From Neocallimastix lanati (nom. inval.) (Eukaryota > Neocallimastigomycota > Neocallimastigomycetes > Neocallimastigales > Neocallimastigaceae), in assembly GCA_016946835.1 (NCBI GenBank), contig JACVTC010000068.1:413501-477500 (forward strand): DNA of 64,000 nt. Direction: 5' to 3'. The notes under the pieces are model-generated. The model was not told the DNA's origin and ran no database searches. It worked only from the letters and a program-made list of their open reading frames with translations. Of this stretch, positions 27,206 to 40,084 are shown one piece after another; position 1 is the first letter of the stretch; every line of letters starts with the position of its first letter. Both the position numbers and the translations under genes were made by a program.

Positions 27206-28214
27206 ATTTTTAATCCTACTGATCTATTAATTTAAAAGCAATTTAAAATTTGAAGAAAAAAATAACAAATAAAATGTATCATATGAAAAAAAATAAAAAA
27301 TAAAATTAAAATAATTATTTTAATAAAATATACTAACAATAAATAATAAAAGTATTATGTATTTTTATTAACAAAACTATTTCTAACTACTAATATATAT
27401 AATTTTATATTAAAATAGTTTTAAAAAAAAATAAAGTTAAAAGAAAAATAGTATTTTGAAGGTGTTAAAGTTTATAAATTGAATTTTTTTTCATTTAAAT
27501 CATGAGGATTGTCACATTCACAGATATTATATATAAATTGATTATCGTAGTTCAAAAATGTATTAATAAGTTTTCAAAAAATAATATGATAAAAGAAAAA
27601 TAAAATAAACGCAAAAAAAAAAAAAAAAAAAAAAAAGAATAAAAATAAATAATAACAAATATTTATTTTTTATATTAATAATAATATAAATATATATATT
27701 TTTCTAAAGAGATTATATAAATTGTTGAAGTCTAATTAATATGTTTATATATATATATATATATAAATTTAAAGTAGTTTGTAATTAAAATAAAAAGTAA
27801 TGAATTATTTCATTTATAATATAATGTTAAGAAAGATTATGATATCTGATTCATTGTTGAAATTTTTAAAATAAAATATATATATATATATATTTAAACA
27901 TTATATTTATGAGGTATCGTATGACTGATTTTATTATATCTTGACTTTACTATTTAATATTAATTCTTTTAAAAACTTCTTTTTTATAGGATTAATAATT
28001 TTAAACCTAAATATATATATATATAAAGTATTCATTATAGTAAATGAGATGTCATCTTTTTTTCATTCATGACTTTAATTAAATATTTAAATTGAAAATT
28101 TAGAATAATCCTAGTCAAAAATATATTAAAACTTTATTTTATTTGTTAATAATGTGGATTTTTTTTTTATGTAAAAATTGGCATTAAATAAATAAATAAA
28201 TAATAAATAAATAA

Positions 28215-28246
<32 letters not shown>

Positions 28247-28986
28247 AAATAATTAAATAATTAAATAATAAATAATAAATAATTAAATAATAAATAATAA
28301 ATAATAAATAATAAATAATAAATAATAAATAATCAACAATTAAACAATTAAATAATTGAATAATTAAATAATTAAATAATACAATGCAATGCCATTAAAT
28401 AAAAAAAAAAAAAAAAAACTAAAATGGTAATAAAAAGATTAAGTATTTTTATGCAATCCTTACATATTTTAACGCTTAAACATTTTAATACTATCCAACC
28501 CATTTATAAAATAGTATAAATTATGATTTTATGATGACTAAAAATAAAAAAAAAAAAAAAAAAAAAAAAGAAGCCTCTTTAATAATTTTATTAATATTAT
28601 TTAGTTTTTTTTTATTTCTTATATTTTATAATTATTATTATTATGTAAAAATATAAAATATTTAATATTTAATAGTCTAAAAAAAATTTAATTTCCTTAA
28701 AATAGTATATTATATATAATAATTATTATGAGAGAAAAGAACATCAATAAAAAAAAAAGTTATATAATTCAGTAATTTTATTTCTATTATTTTATAAACA
28801 AAAAAAAAAATATTAAATATTAAAAATATATTTATATATAAAAAAATTTTTTTTTTCTTTTTTTATTTAAATATAATTATATTTTATATTTTAGAATTGA
28901 AACTAAACTCTTTTAGGTTATCAATATTTCTTTAATAGTTAAATATTGAAAAAATGGGTTTTACTTTAAAATGTTAAAAAGTTTTT

Positions 28987-29017
<31 letters not shown>

Positions 29018-30149
29018 GTAAATGAAATTAATCAATTATTTTCAAAATATTATATATAAAATTAAATATTTTTATAGAATAATTGTAATACATTATTTTT
29101 TTTTGTACAACTTATGCATTTAAAATTTGTAGTAATAATAATAATTTTTTATTTTTTATTTTTAGATTAAAAAGAGAATATACTTTCAGTGCTTCATTAA
29201 ATCGATAATTAAATTTTTATGTATTACATTCTAAAAAAAAAAAAAATACATTATATAATTTAAGGTAATTTAAAGATAAAAATAAAATGTATATAAAAGA
29301 TTAATTAAAATAAATAATAATAAAATTTTAAAAAAAAAAAAAAAAAATTTTTTTTTGATTAATCATTGAAAATTTAATGTAATAAAACATAAAAATATGT
29401 TTAAAAGTTCAAAAAATTTTGGTGTGATGTATACTATGTGGAGTGCCATGATCACCATTTAAATCCAAAATAATAAAACAAAGAAGTAACATCTTTTAAA
29501 AAATAGATAGTGTTGTACCCACAAAACTCTCCCCTGAAAATATAGAAAGATTCTCATTAAGAGAAGTTACTCTCTATAGATTCTGTGAAAGGAAAATAGA
29601 CAGTTAGCTTATTTGTGTTCGAAATATATATATAAGTAGGACACCTAATAGTATTGTTTCCTACGCTATATCGGTATGATGTGGGCACTCTTGGTATTGA
29701 AGGATTTCTTATTATATCGATCATAAAGTAATTCAGGAGAGAGAGCTACTTATGATAGGTATTGTATTACGGAACAGTAGATCCCTTTGAACTGTTTGCT
29801 TAAGAGTTGCTCATTTAAATGTCTCCTTTCCCCAGTATCGAATTGTAGGAATATGTAAATATAGTTTATTTATTGATAAAATTTTCATATTCTAAAATAT
29901 TAGAATAGGTGGGTAATAAGGAAAGAGTCCTTATTTTATCTCTGGATATTATAAAAAAAAAAAAGGTCATTGATGAAATCTAAAGATTGGCATCTATATA
30001 ATGAAAATGGAAGAACATTCGAATATCCAAAATGGATGAACCACTGTTCACTTTCTCCACAGTATAGGCAGACTTTCAGACAATTGTCAAAAACTCTACT
30101 ACTTCTGGTAGCAATAGTAATGATAAATTTGAAACTAGATCACCAATAA

Positions 30150-30182
<33 letters not shown>

Positions 30183-30560
30183 CAATATATTCACAACATA
30201 TTTATCACAATTACTTAAAAATATCCTTTATAAACAAGTTAAATAGTATAGGTGATAACGGATAAGCCTTGTCTTACTCCTTCAATTCATAGGGAAATTC
30301 ATCAGATAGCATGTTTAGGTAAGGAATCTCTTTGTTTTGGAAGTAAGATATAAAGTTTCGAAAGGAAGTTGAAACACTTATCACGTATACCAAGATGAAA
30401 TAATTTAGTGAGAATATTTGTAGATGGGAAAAGGCCTTTTTTAAGATCGAAGAAAGGCTATATAAGTAAATTTTACCTTTAAATTTTTTTTATAATAATA
30501 AATAATAAATAATAATAGATAATAATAATAATAATAAATAATACATAGTAATAGATAATA

Positions 30561-30602
<42 letters not shown>

Positions 30603-30858
30603 CAGGTAGATAATAATAAATAATAAATAATAGATAATAATAATAATAAATAAATAATAAATAATAATATATTATTATTATTATTATTATTAAATAATAA
30701 TATATCTGTGTATTTGATATAATTTTGATCTTAGGGTATTGATTTTGATTATATTAATCACTAATTATATGATTCTAGTCATTTAAACCTATTCGTAAAT
30801 AATGTAAATTGTTTCATAATTTATTAAGATTCAGTATTCCAATTAATTTCTTTTTGTC

Positions 30859-30891
<33 letters not shown>

Positions 30892-31976
30892 GAATTAAAA
30901 ATTTTATTTTATTTTTTATTTTTTTTTACTTATTTTAATAATAAAAAAATAAAATAATAATAAAAATACAATAATATAATTAATACAATTGAAAATTATT
31001 ATAAGTTCATAATTTGTTGCTACATGAATTATTTTAATTAATTCTAAAATGTATTAAAAAAAAATAATAATAATAATAATAAAAAAAAAAAAAAATAAAA
31101 AAAAAAACTATATAAAATTTATATATAAATATAAATTTTATAAAATGAAAAAATTTAAAAAAAAAAAAAAAAATTATAAATTAAAAACTTTTGTATAATA
31201 ATAATAATAATATAAAAAGAAAAAGAATAAAAAAAAATTTTTTTTTAAAGTAAAATAAAAAATATATATATTAATAGATATAAAATTTTTTTAAAAGTAA
31301 AATAAAAAATATAAATATTAATAGATATTATAAAATTTTAAATAGGGTTATTATTTTTAAAAAATAATATAAATAAAAAATTTTTTTTTTCTTAAAAGAA
31401 AAGAAAAAAAAAAAAAAAAAGAGAGAAATAAAGAAATAATAGTAAAATATAAAAAAAAAAAAAAAAAAAAGACAGAAAAAGATATATATATTAAATATAT
31501 ATATTAAATGATATATAATACTAATATGGTGAATATAAATAAATATAAAAACATTATTAATAACAATAATATTATTACAAAATAATTACTGACAAATATT
31601 TTAATAATAATATATAAAAAAATAAAAAATATAAATATATTTATAATAATAATATTTAAATTATAAAAAAAAAAAAAAAAAAAAAGATAATAAAAATATT
31701 TTTAAATTATTGATATATAATGTAAAAGAAAATATAAAACTATAGAAAAAAAATCATATATTAAATACATTAAATAAAATTAAAACTAATTAACTAAAAA
31801 TATTATAATATTTATGTATTAAATTATTCCAAGTAAAATAATAATAAAAATAAAAACTATTATATATAAATATATATATGTATATATATAGAAAGTAAAA
31901 TACTGCAATTAAAATTTTTTTTTCGTTTCCTATAGTGAATGTTTAAAATATTACTGTTTAATGTTTAACATTTCAT
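23782..31976. other. 8.2-kb gene desert with a LINE fossil
   Basis: No gene is recognisable. Contents are A/T homopolymers (including a T-run of about 51 at 27150-27200), a local duplication of GATGTTTTGATAAAATTATT near 24857, 24909 and 24955, a purine-rich (GAAT)n tract at 26280-26400, AATAAATAAATA arrays at 28185-28380, the LINE fossil at 29400-30480, and AATAATAAATAATAG arrays at 30490-30690. The last stretch before 31976 is probably the 3' UTR of the WD40 gene. Confidence 0.6.
29400..30480 (-). mobile_element. Decayed non-LTR (LINE-type) retrotransposon fragment
   Basis: On the minus strand, 30235-30452 reads FDLKKGLFPSTNILTKLFHL then GIRDKCFNFLSKLY, and after two stops IEGVRQGLSV. This is the classic LINE reverse-transcriptase order 'F.D..KAFD....LL..L...GI......L..LY...I..GVRQG..LSP'. 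The second fingerprint, 29955-30130, contains SAYTV/CLYCGESEQWFI, resembling the C-terminal zinc-binding 'C..CG..E...H' of LINE proteins, and ends in SLDFINDL. The remaining sequence to 29400 is GC-richer than background and probably element-derived. Stops and shifts make it non-functional. Related copies lie at 40085-40960 and near 61900-62010. Confidence 0.75.
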
Positions 31977-32016
31977 CTATTTTTTTGAAGATCTGTAAAC
32001 TTTCACGGTACCATCT

Positions 32017-32050
<34 letters not shown>

Positions 32051-34856
32051 GTAATAAATATAAAATAATTAATTATAAAAATAAAAAGATTATTATTATT
32101 ATAATATATTTATGGATTAACAACATATTATTATTATTTTTTTAATAAAAAAAATTGATATATTTATATAGATATATATTCTAAAATACAATTTAATAAA
32201 AATAGTTACCATCACTACAAGAGAGTAATAACGGCTTATAAGGATGGAAGATTACATCTCTAACTTCTACATCTTCATGATAATGAAGCATACCAGAAAC
32301 TTTACCAGTTTTAAGATTAAATAAAAATACTTTTCCATCATATGTTGGGGCAGCTATGTATCTACCATTACTTGTAATCTTAATTAACCAAGAATTGGAA
32401 TGATAACTATTATAAAATAATTTTTTTTTTAATATTTTTATAATTTAAATGATATTATTATAATTATATATATTTATATATTTATATAATAATAAATATA
32501 AATTATACAAAAGTCATTATGTTTATTATTATGTTTGTTATTTTTATTTTAGTTGTTATTTATTATTATAAAGTTGAAAATACTAACTCTCCATCATTAT
32601 AATTCTTAATATCTTCGATTCTGAAATGATCATGTTCACTAACTGGATAAATTAATTTTTCTAAATGACATCTATTTGGTTTTGATGCTATATTATTTTT
32701 TATTTTTTTATAAAATTAAACGAATAAATAAAAAAATAAAAATAAAAATAAAAATAAAAATAAAAATAAAAAAAAAAAAATAAAAATAAAAATATTATTA
32801 ATTATCATTTATTATTATAATGCTTAAATATATATATATAATAAAATAATAAAAATAAAAAGTTTTTTTTTTTAATATTATACTTACGGACAGTTTCATC
32901 TTCAATATCTAAGACTTCTACTCCACGAGTAACAAAATAACAAAACATTGGGGATTCTTTGGTTGGTAATTTATCAGATACACCCCAAACATATTTTGGT
33001 TTTGGATATTCTATACAATCAACAATTTTTACACAATCACAATAGTGAGTATATGGAGTAACAAAACGTTGAATAATCTATTTTAATTCATATTTGTATA
33101 TATATACACAATTTAAGAAATATTATTATATAAATTATTTATTGAGTTATTAAAATTTACTTTATATTTATTTCAAATTATTTTAAAACTTTTTCCATTT
33201 ATAAATATTTATAAAAAAAAAAAAAAAAAGAACTTACTTGAGCATTTTCAAAATCAAATAAACTAACATCACCATCCGTAGCAGCAATAAAGTATTTATT
33301 ACCGGTATTAGGTAAGAAAGAAATAGTAAATGCCATACAGGTAATACCATCATTCATTCTTTCAAAGTTTTCTAATTCTATCCAGTTCTCCTTCATCTTC
33401 CATTTAATAATATAACCATCTTGACTAGTAGTGACATAGTAATTTTCATTTTTAAAAACGACACTCTTTATGCATAAAACTTCTTCGGCATGACCTTCTA
33501 AACGAGCAATAACTTGACCACTAACAACATCAAATATCTATTATAGATAATATATATAATTTACATATTAATTAGTTAATTAAAAATAAAATAAAATAAA
33601 ATAAAAATATCATCGATTTAATATTTTAATAATGTTTTAATATAGTTAAATAATAATAATTATAATTATTATTTTTGATAAAATAATTTATATATACCTT
33701 TAATGGACAAGGTAAAATATGATTATCATCATCTTCAATACTCCATTTATTTCTATCTTTTAATTTACCTGCAACTACAATATATTCCATAGATGGTGTA
33801 AATCTACCAACAAAGAATTCATCAATTTGTTTTTCCTATTTAAATATTTTATAGAAATATAAATTTATAATAGAGAGATATGAAGAGATGAGTATATTAA
33901 ATTCTGATATAAAAAATGTAAAAAACAAAAAAAAACAAACAAACAAAAAAAAATGTTTAAATATATATATATATAGTATTTTTTTTTTTTTCTTCTCTCT
34001 TATTTACTCCTGTATCTCTTAAAGTTTGAATTAATTCAAAAGTTTCCATATCCCATATTTTAGCAGAACCAATGGTACTAAAGGTAACAAGCATTTGACC
34101 ATCTGGTGATAAAACAATACCAACAATTTGAGCTAATTATAAAAATAATGATTATATATATAATAGATTAATAATCATTAGTTCAATTTATTTATACAAA
34201 TAAGTTTATTTACTTTTTTTTTCTTCATTAAATGAATCTATATATATAGTTTTTTTTTATAAATTAATAATTACAATAATCTTGTATGTTGGCCTCCTGA
34301 ACAATTTCTAATGGATAATTTTCATTAATAAAGTTGATCATTTCACCATTATCAGCATTATCCTTCCAATATTCATCTGGGTATAAACGGGCAAGGTTAT
34401 TAAGTTCTTGAATATCAAAGGTTGTCTTAATCTATTAATATCGATAATTATAAGTTTTACCAAGAAAAAATAAAAATTATTTAATAAATTATTTATAAAC
34501 TATTTCTATTTAAATTATTTTTATTCATTTAAGAGAGAAAAAAAAAATTTTTTTATTAATTAAGTATTGAAATGGAGATATTACTCTTTTAAATTTATCA
34601 GCTGGTGCAAAATGATTATCAACTTCTGGTTCTTTATCCTTATTGTTATTGGTTTTAGTTTCTTCCGACTTAGCCTTTAATTTTAAAATAAATAGAATAG
34701 AAGAATTATATAGTTAATATTATTAATATCATATATATAAATAATATACGTTAAATAAAATAAAATAAAATAGAAAATTTTAGTAATTATTAATTATATC
34801 TATTAAACTTAATATAGAAAATAATTAATTTAGTATAAGTTCAATTAATCATTGCT

Positions 34857-34906
<50 letters not shown>

Positions 34907-35121
34907 CTATTAACATACAGATTTTCTTGTTCTTTTAGGCTTTTCAGAAGTTTCTGAATCATTCATAGCTTCATCTTTATAAATTAAATGGATACAAAAA
35001 AAATTAATACATTAATTTTTTCTTTAATTTTTTAATTCATACTACTAAAACTTAAATTAAAAAAAAATACCATTAGCTGCCTTCTTTCTTCTAGTAGTTT
35101 TCTTAGTAGTGGTTTTGGCCT

Positions 35122-35152
<31 letters not shown>

Positions 35153-37248
35153 TTATGTTTTTTTTTTTTTTTTTTATAAAAGGAAATATAATTTTTTATT
35201 ATTATTATTTTGATAATAATTTTATTATGATATTTTATATATATATATATATATTTTTTTTGAATGCATTAATATTAATATAATAATAAGATTATTAATA
35301 TAGATTAATATATAATAAAAAAAAAATTTTTTTTTTGAATATATTTATTAAAAAAATTGTCCATCTTAAAATATAAATTTTATTATGAAGAACTTTTAAT
35401 AATAATAATACTATATATTTAAATTTATAACAAATAATAAGGAATAGCATTATTATTATTATTATTATTATTATTTATTTTTATTAAAAAAAAAGGGTTT
35501 ATAAAAACCCTATTATAATTTATTTAAAATAATAATAGTACTTCATTAAATCCTATGAATTTATTAATACCATCCTATTAACCATAAATCCAAATTCATT
35601 ATTCAAATTCTTTAATAATAGATATATATATATATATAAATACCTTAGTTGTCTTAGTTTTTCTCTTTTTGGTAGAAGTTTCTATCTCACCTTCTATTTC
35701 ATTAAATAAAATTTGATAATTTAAAATTTAATAATGTAGAAATATCATAATGATTTTATTTTCATACATTTCAATTTATGAAAATAATTTATAATCAAAA
35801 ATATTAATATTATTAAAATTTATTTATACATAATAAATTTTTATTAATAAATTATAATAACTATCATTACTAATAATATATGAATATTTTTTTTTTTTAA
35901 TGTAAATTATAATTTCACAAAGACTACTGAAATATATAATATTATATTATTTTTACCTCCTTCGGTACTATTCATATTAGCACCATTAGATTCAACAATG
36001 TCAGTATTTTCATTACCTTCAATAATCTTAGTGGAGTTCGATTCCATATTTATGTCCCCTTCAGAACTCAATAATACAGCATCATTAGTAGGTTCATTAA
36101 TACTATCACTGGAAACTAATGAATATTCAATTGGTTTATTATCTTCAGAACCAGGATTAAGAACTTCTAAGGGTTCTGAATTATTTTCAGGTTCTTCATC
36201 ATCATCACTTACTTCAATCACCTCAGTTACCTTTGATTTTTCAGTATCTTCAGTATTATCCTTATTGTCATTATTACTAACACTTTCACTAGCTAATCTA
36301 TAATGACGTTTTAAGATAGCTGCTTCAATACTAATTCTTTTTTGAAGATTTTTTAAAAAATTTAAACGAATTTCAATCTTGTCTGAATTATAATCTCTTA
36401 TATAGAGCATTTGCACCTCCTTCAGTTTGAGCCTATCTTCTTTTGTGAAGGCTTTTAAATCTTCTTCACTAATTTTTGGTAATTCTAATAAATCCTCCTC
36501 TTTAATATCAGTGTCTTTACCTTCATTATTATTATCTTTAACTTCATTATTATTATTATCTTTAACTTCACTATTTTCACTGTCTTTATTTTCCAGTGTA
36601 GAAGTTTTCTTTTTGTTTTTACTATTTTTTTTTTTTTTAATATTATATATATATTTTATTTAATATTATATTTATTTAATAAAATTTGTACAAATTTAGT
36701 TATATAAAGTATTTAGTAAGTATCAAATTTTTTTTTATTTGTATCCACTTTTTGTTATTATTTTATAAATTTAAATCTTTTAGAAGAGTCCTATAATATA
36801 TTTAATATTTCTAATTTTTATGTTTTAAATTTATTACATTTTATTGATTTTATTACTACTATTATATTTTATATATGGAAAAACTTAGATTATCCTCTGA
36901 ATATTATATATAAATATATCATTAATTAAATTAATTTTATATAAATTTAACATATGTTATCAATACTGTTATTATCTCAAGAATTCATTAATATTATTCG
37001 TTTGATTAAGATTTATTTAACTAATTTTATTGATTTTCATATTTATTTATTATTATTATTTTTTTATTAATATAAAACTCTTTTTAAAATTAAAATATCA
37101 TTCAAATTCTCAAAATTATTCATAAATGTATATATATATATATAATACTATTATATATCATATATAAAAAATAATATTTAAATATATTTTATTATTTTAA
37201 TAAATAACTATCCTTTATTATTACTTACTTTATAATATACTTTTTCAT
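31977..37248 (-). CDS. WD40-repeat protein with acidic and basic nuclear-type N-terminus, about 724 aa, 14 exons
   Basis: Exons (minus): 37229-37248 (tentative), 35957-36621, 35644-35693, 35071-35119, 34919-34974, 34585-34674, 34275-34431, 34008-34132, 33698-33835, 33238-33537, 32888-33077, 32588-32687, 32210-32406, 31977-32014. All junctions keep phase. Residues 1-228 are acidic and low complexity (VIEVSDDDEEPENNSEPLEV). Residues 229-310 are Lys/Arg-rich with NLS-like KKRKTKTTK, KKTTRRKKAA and KPKRTRKS. Residues from about 363 form a beta-propeller of six or seven WD-like blades: SPDGQMLVTFS..IWDMETF, IFDVVSGQVIARLEGHAEEV, SQDGYIIKWK, TDGDVSLFDFENAQ, YDGKVFLFNLKTG and HPYKPLLLSCSDDGTVKVYR. 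The subfamily is not recognised; a nuclear scaffold is inferred. Exon 1 rests only on an ATG, a perfect GTAAGT donor and a matching phase, so the start is uncertain. Donor GTAATA after residue 310 is weak. Confidence 0.82.
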
Positions 37249-38244
37249 AATGAATATATAATATTTACTATGAATTAAGTAAAATATATATTCTATATTA
37301 TGAGATAGATAGGTAAAAAAAATAAAATAAAAAAAAAAATAAAATAATTTTTAAGTTAATATTATTCTTTTTAATACTTATAAAAAATAATAATAATAAA
37401 AAAAAATAAAGATAAAAATAATACAAAATTAACATATATAAAATATAATCAAAAGCATTTAAAATATAATTCTGTTATTTTAAATTTTATATTAAATTCA
37501 ATTAAAATATATATTTATATATTCATTGAATGAAATATTATTAAAAAACATATATATATTTAAATCATCTTTGATATTCAAAGTAATGTTTTTATCATCT
37601 TTTATAAATTAATTATATAAAATATTTAAAAAATAATCAAATATTCCTTTTTTTTTTATTTTTTTTCTTACATTATAAAGCAATTTAAATATGTATTAAA
37701 AATTCAGTATAATATCAAAGCAGACTATAAACTTTTTTTAATTAATAAATAATTTTGAAAAAATAAATCAATTATAACAGAAATTATAAAAAAAAAAAAA
37801 AAAAAAAAAGTAAAGGATAATTAGATATATAAAAATATATATTTATATGAATATAATATATTAATTTTTTTTTATATATATAAATATATTAAAAAGCTAA
37901 TTAAAAAAAGTTTATATAATATCCTTTATTTAATATAGAATTTAATTAATTTTTATTATTTTTATAATTACTGACTTCTTAATAAAAGAACTTTTTAAAA
38001 AAATATATATATAAAATTTAATACTATTAAATTATATAGATATATTTTATACTATATAATTCATTTTATAAATATTTAATAAAACTAAAATAAAATGAAA
38101 AATAGAAAATAGAAAATATTAAAATTCAATAACCAAACAAAAAAATAAATATAAAATAAATATAAAATAAAATAAAATAAAATAATATTATATAATATAA
38201 AATAACATAAAATAATATAATATATATATATATTAAATAATAAT

Positions 38245-38255
38245 AATTACTGTAG
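38245..38255. repeat. Left target-site duplication of the SINE-like element
   Basis: AATTACTGTAG, identical to 38723-38733 on the other side of the insertion. Confidence 0.88.
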
Positions 38256-38722
38256 AAAAAAAAAAAAAAAAAAAAAAAAACATAGACTTGCACATATGGG
38301 TACCCATCTCCCATATGGCCATACAGTTATTAATTAACTGTAAGGTGATGAGTTATTGGCATACTGTATCAGCTTCGCCGCTCTCAATCGTCGTTACACA
38401 CTGCCCGGAGATGCATTCCTAACGTTCCTACATATATCTCTAATGACCACGAGCATCAGAACGGAACCATTAACTCCTCCCTAGTGGGTGTAATCATTGG
38501 CGATTGGAAATTTTACAATCATCAAGGTCTATGCTTCAATTCAAAGCGTAGTATCAGGGTTGGGTGAAATAATCATCTGAGGGAAAGCCTTATGGACATC
38601 ACGTGTGGTCTCATGATATCCCAGGATAGAAACCTCATCCGATTATTTGGTGCCATGCCGAGGATTCGAACCCCGCCCTCTACAGTAACCTGTATCGTCC
38701 TAACCGACTGGACCAACATGGC
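38256..38722 (-). mobile_element. tRNA-derived SINE-like element with perfect target-site duplication
   Basis: A 467-bp GC-rich insertion in A/T DNA. Read on the minus strand it begins exactly at the first base of a tRNA-like sequence (38722-38651, 72 nt), continues as about 370 bp of unrelated body, and ends in 25 T. It is flanked by AATTACTGTAG (plus strand) at 38245-38255 and 38723-38733, a perfect 11-bp direct repeat, 12 bp if the next A is included. The tRNA head has both internal Pol III boxes: A box TGGTCCAGTCGG and B box GGTTCGAATCC. The T-tail, instead of an A-tail, is unusual for a SINE and may derive from a Pol III terminator. The body end holds palindromes such as ATGGGTACCCAT. 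I know no named family that matches. Confidence 0.85.
38651..38722 (-). tRNA. tRNA-like head of the SINE (pseudo-tRNA)
   Basis: Folding by eye: acceptor GCCATGT/GCATGGC pairs fully (one G-T), the D arm is GTCC...GGAC, and the T arm CGGGG-TTCGAAT-CCTCG pairs with one G-T. The anticodon arm is short by about one base: ATACA-GGTTAC-TGTAG leaves a six-base loop with no clear U33, so the anticodon (possibly GTT) cannot be read safely. The discriminator base is A. It sits inside a retroposed element, so it is called a pseudo-tRNA carrying a Pol III promoter, not a working tRNA gene. Confidence 0.75.
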
Positions 38723-38733
38723 AATTACTGTAG
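38723..38733. repeat. Right target-site duplication of the SINE-like element
   Basis: AATTACTGTAG, directly abutting the first base of the tRNA-like head, which sets the element's 5' end precisely. Confidence 0.88.
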
Positions 38734-38814
38734 AGCATATTAATTTTTTTTTTTTTTTTCATAACAAATAATCCAGTATTACTCCATTTTATAAATAAAA
38801 TTAAACAATTTTTT

Positions 38815-39015
38815 TTTTATTTTCTATATAATAATAGTATTCTATATTTATTTTTTTTTTCTATTTTCTATATAATAATAGTATTCTATATTTATTTTTT
38901 TTTTATTTTCTATATAATAATAATATTCTATATTTATTTTTTTTAATTTCTATATAATAATAATATTCTATATTTATTTTTTTTAATTTCTATATAATAG
39001 TATTCTATTCTTTTT
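38815..39015. repeat. About 40-bp minisatellite, five copies
   Basis: Unit: TTTCTATATAATAATAGTAT, then TCTATATTTA and a T-run. Copies begin near 38820, 38862, 38904, 38946 and 38986. The third and fourth carry AATAATAATATTC instead of AATAATAGTATTC, and the last is truncated, so copies have diverged in order along the array. Confidence 0.85.
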
Positions 39016-39437
39016 TTTATGTAAAAAAATAAAATAAAATAAAGTAAAACAAAGTAAATGTATATATAGACGAGAGAAAACTATTATATATCTATTATCT
39101 ATCAAATCAACTGTTCGTTAGTAAAAACTCAAATAATCCATATATATATTTTTTTAGTATAAAGCACATAGTATAATTTATAGGTGTTCTAAAATAGGTA
39201 ATATAAATACTCTCATCATAAATGTTATAAATACTAAATTTAATACATACGAAAATTATGTTAAAGTAATAAATATTCCCATACATTCATATAATAAAAT
39301 ATATATTAACTAATACATATATTATAAATTTATATGTTAATATTTTTATAATAACAAAACTTATGTGAACAATTCATAATTCATATATCAAATGTATTTT
39401 TATAATTTATTTTCATATAAATTAATTAAATCTATAC

Positions 39438-39470
<33 letters not shown>

Positions 39471-40084
39471 TTTTTAGCACATACTCATACATTAGAAGAT
39501 TGATACTAAAATTTTATTTAGTTAATATTTATTTATTCATTTATTTTTAATTAAAGATCAAATCAAAAAAATTTTTTTTTAATTAAAAGATCTTGAATGG
39601 ACAACAAAATTTTAAAGTTTTTTTATTTTTTTATTTTTTTTTTTGATATGAAAAATTTAATTTATTATTAATCATTATTTAATTTTTTATCATTAAATAT
39701 TATCATTTAATTATTATTAATTAATATTTAGTAATTTTATTTTATTTTATTTTATTTTATTCAATCTTTATTAATAATAAATACATCATTTGAATTAAAA
39801 CAATAAATATTAAAATTATATATATATATATATTTTTAATATTTCATTAGTATAAAAAAGTTAAAAGTAATCTTTAGTATTAAAAAAAAAAAATATATAT
39901 ATATATATATATCCATTAATTACATTAATTATTAATTGATAATCAAAGCCTCTAATAAAAAATAAAATTAAATAATAGAATAATTTAAAATTATCTTTTA
40001 AATAATAAAAATATTACAAGCCACTTTAAATTTATTAATTAAATAGAACATATTTATTAGAATTGATTAGATACGTATACAAAA

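Noticed and set aside
38651-38722. Functional tRNA gene
   Set aside because: The anticodon loop is short and unreadable, and the sequence is the head of a retroposed element bounded by a target duplication.
38256-38722. Hammerhead-type ribozyme in the SINE-like body
   Set aside because: GGATGAGG resembles part of a core, but the CUGAUGA and GAAAC elements are not both present.
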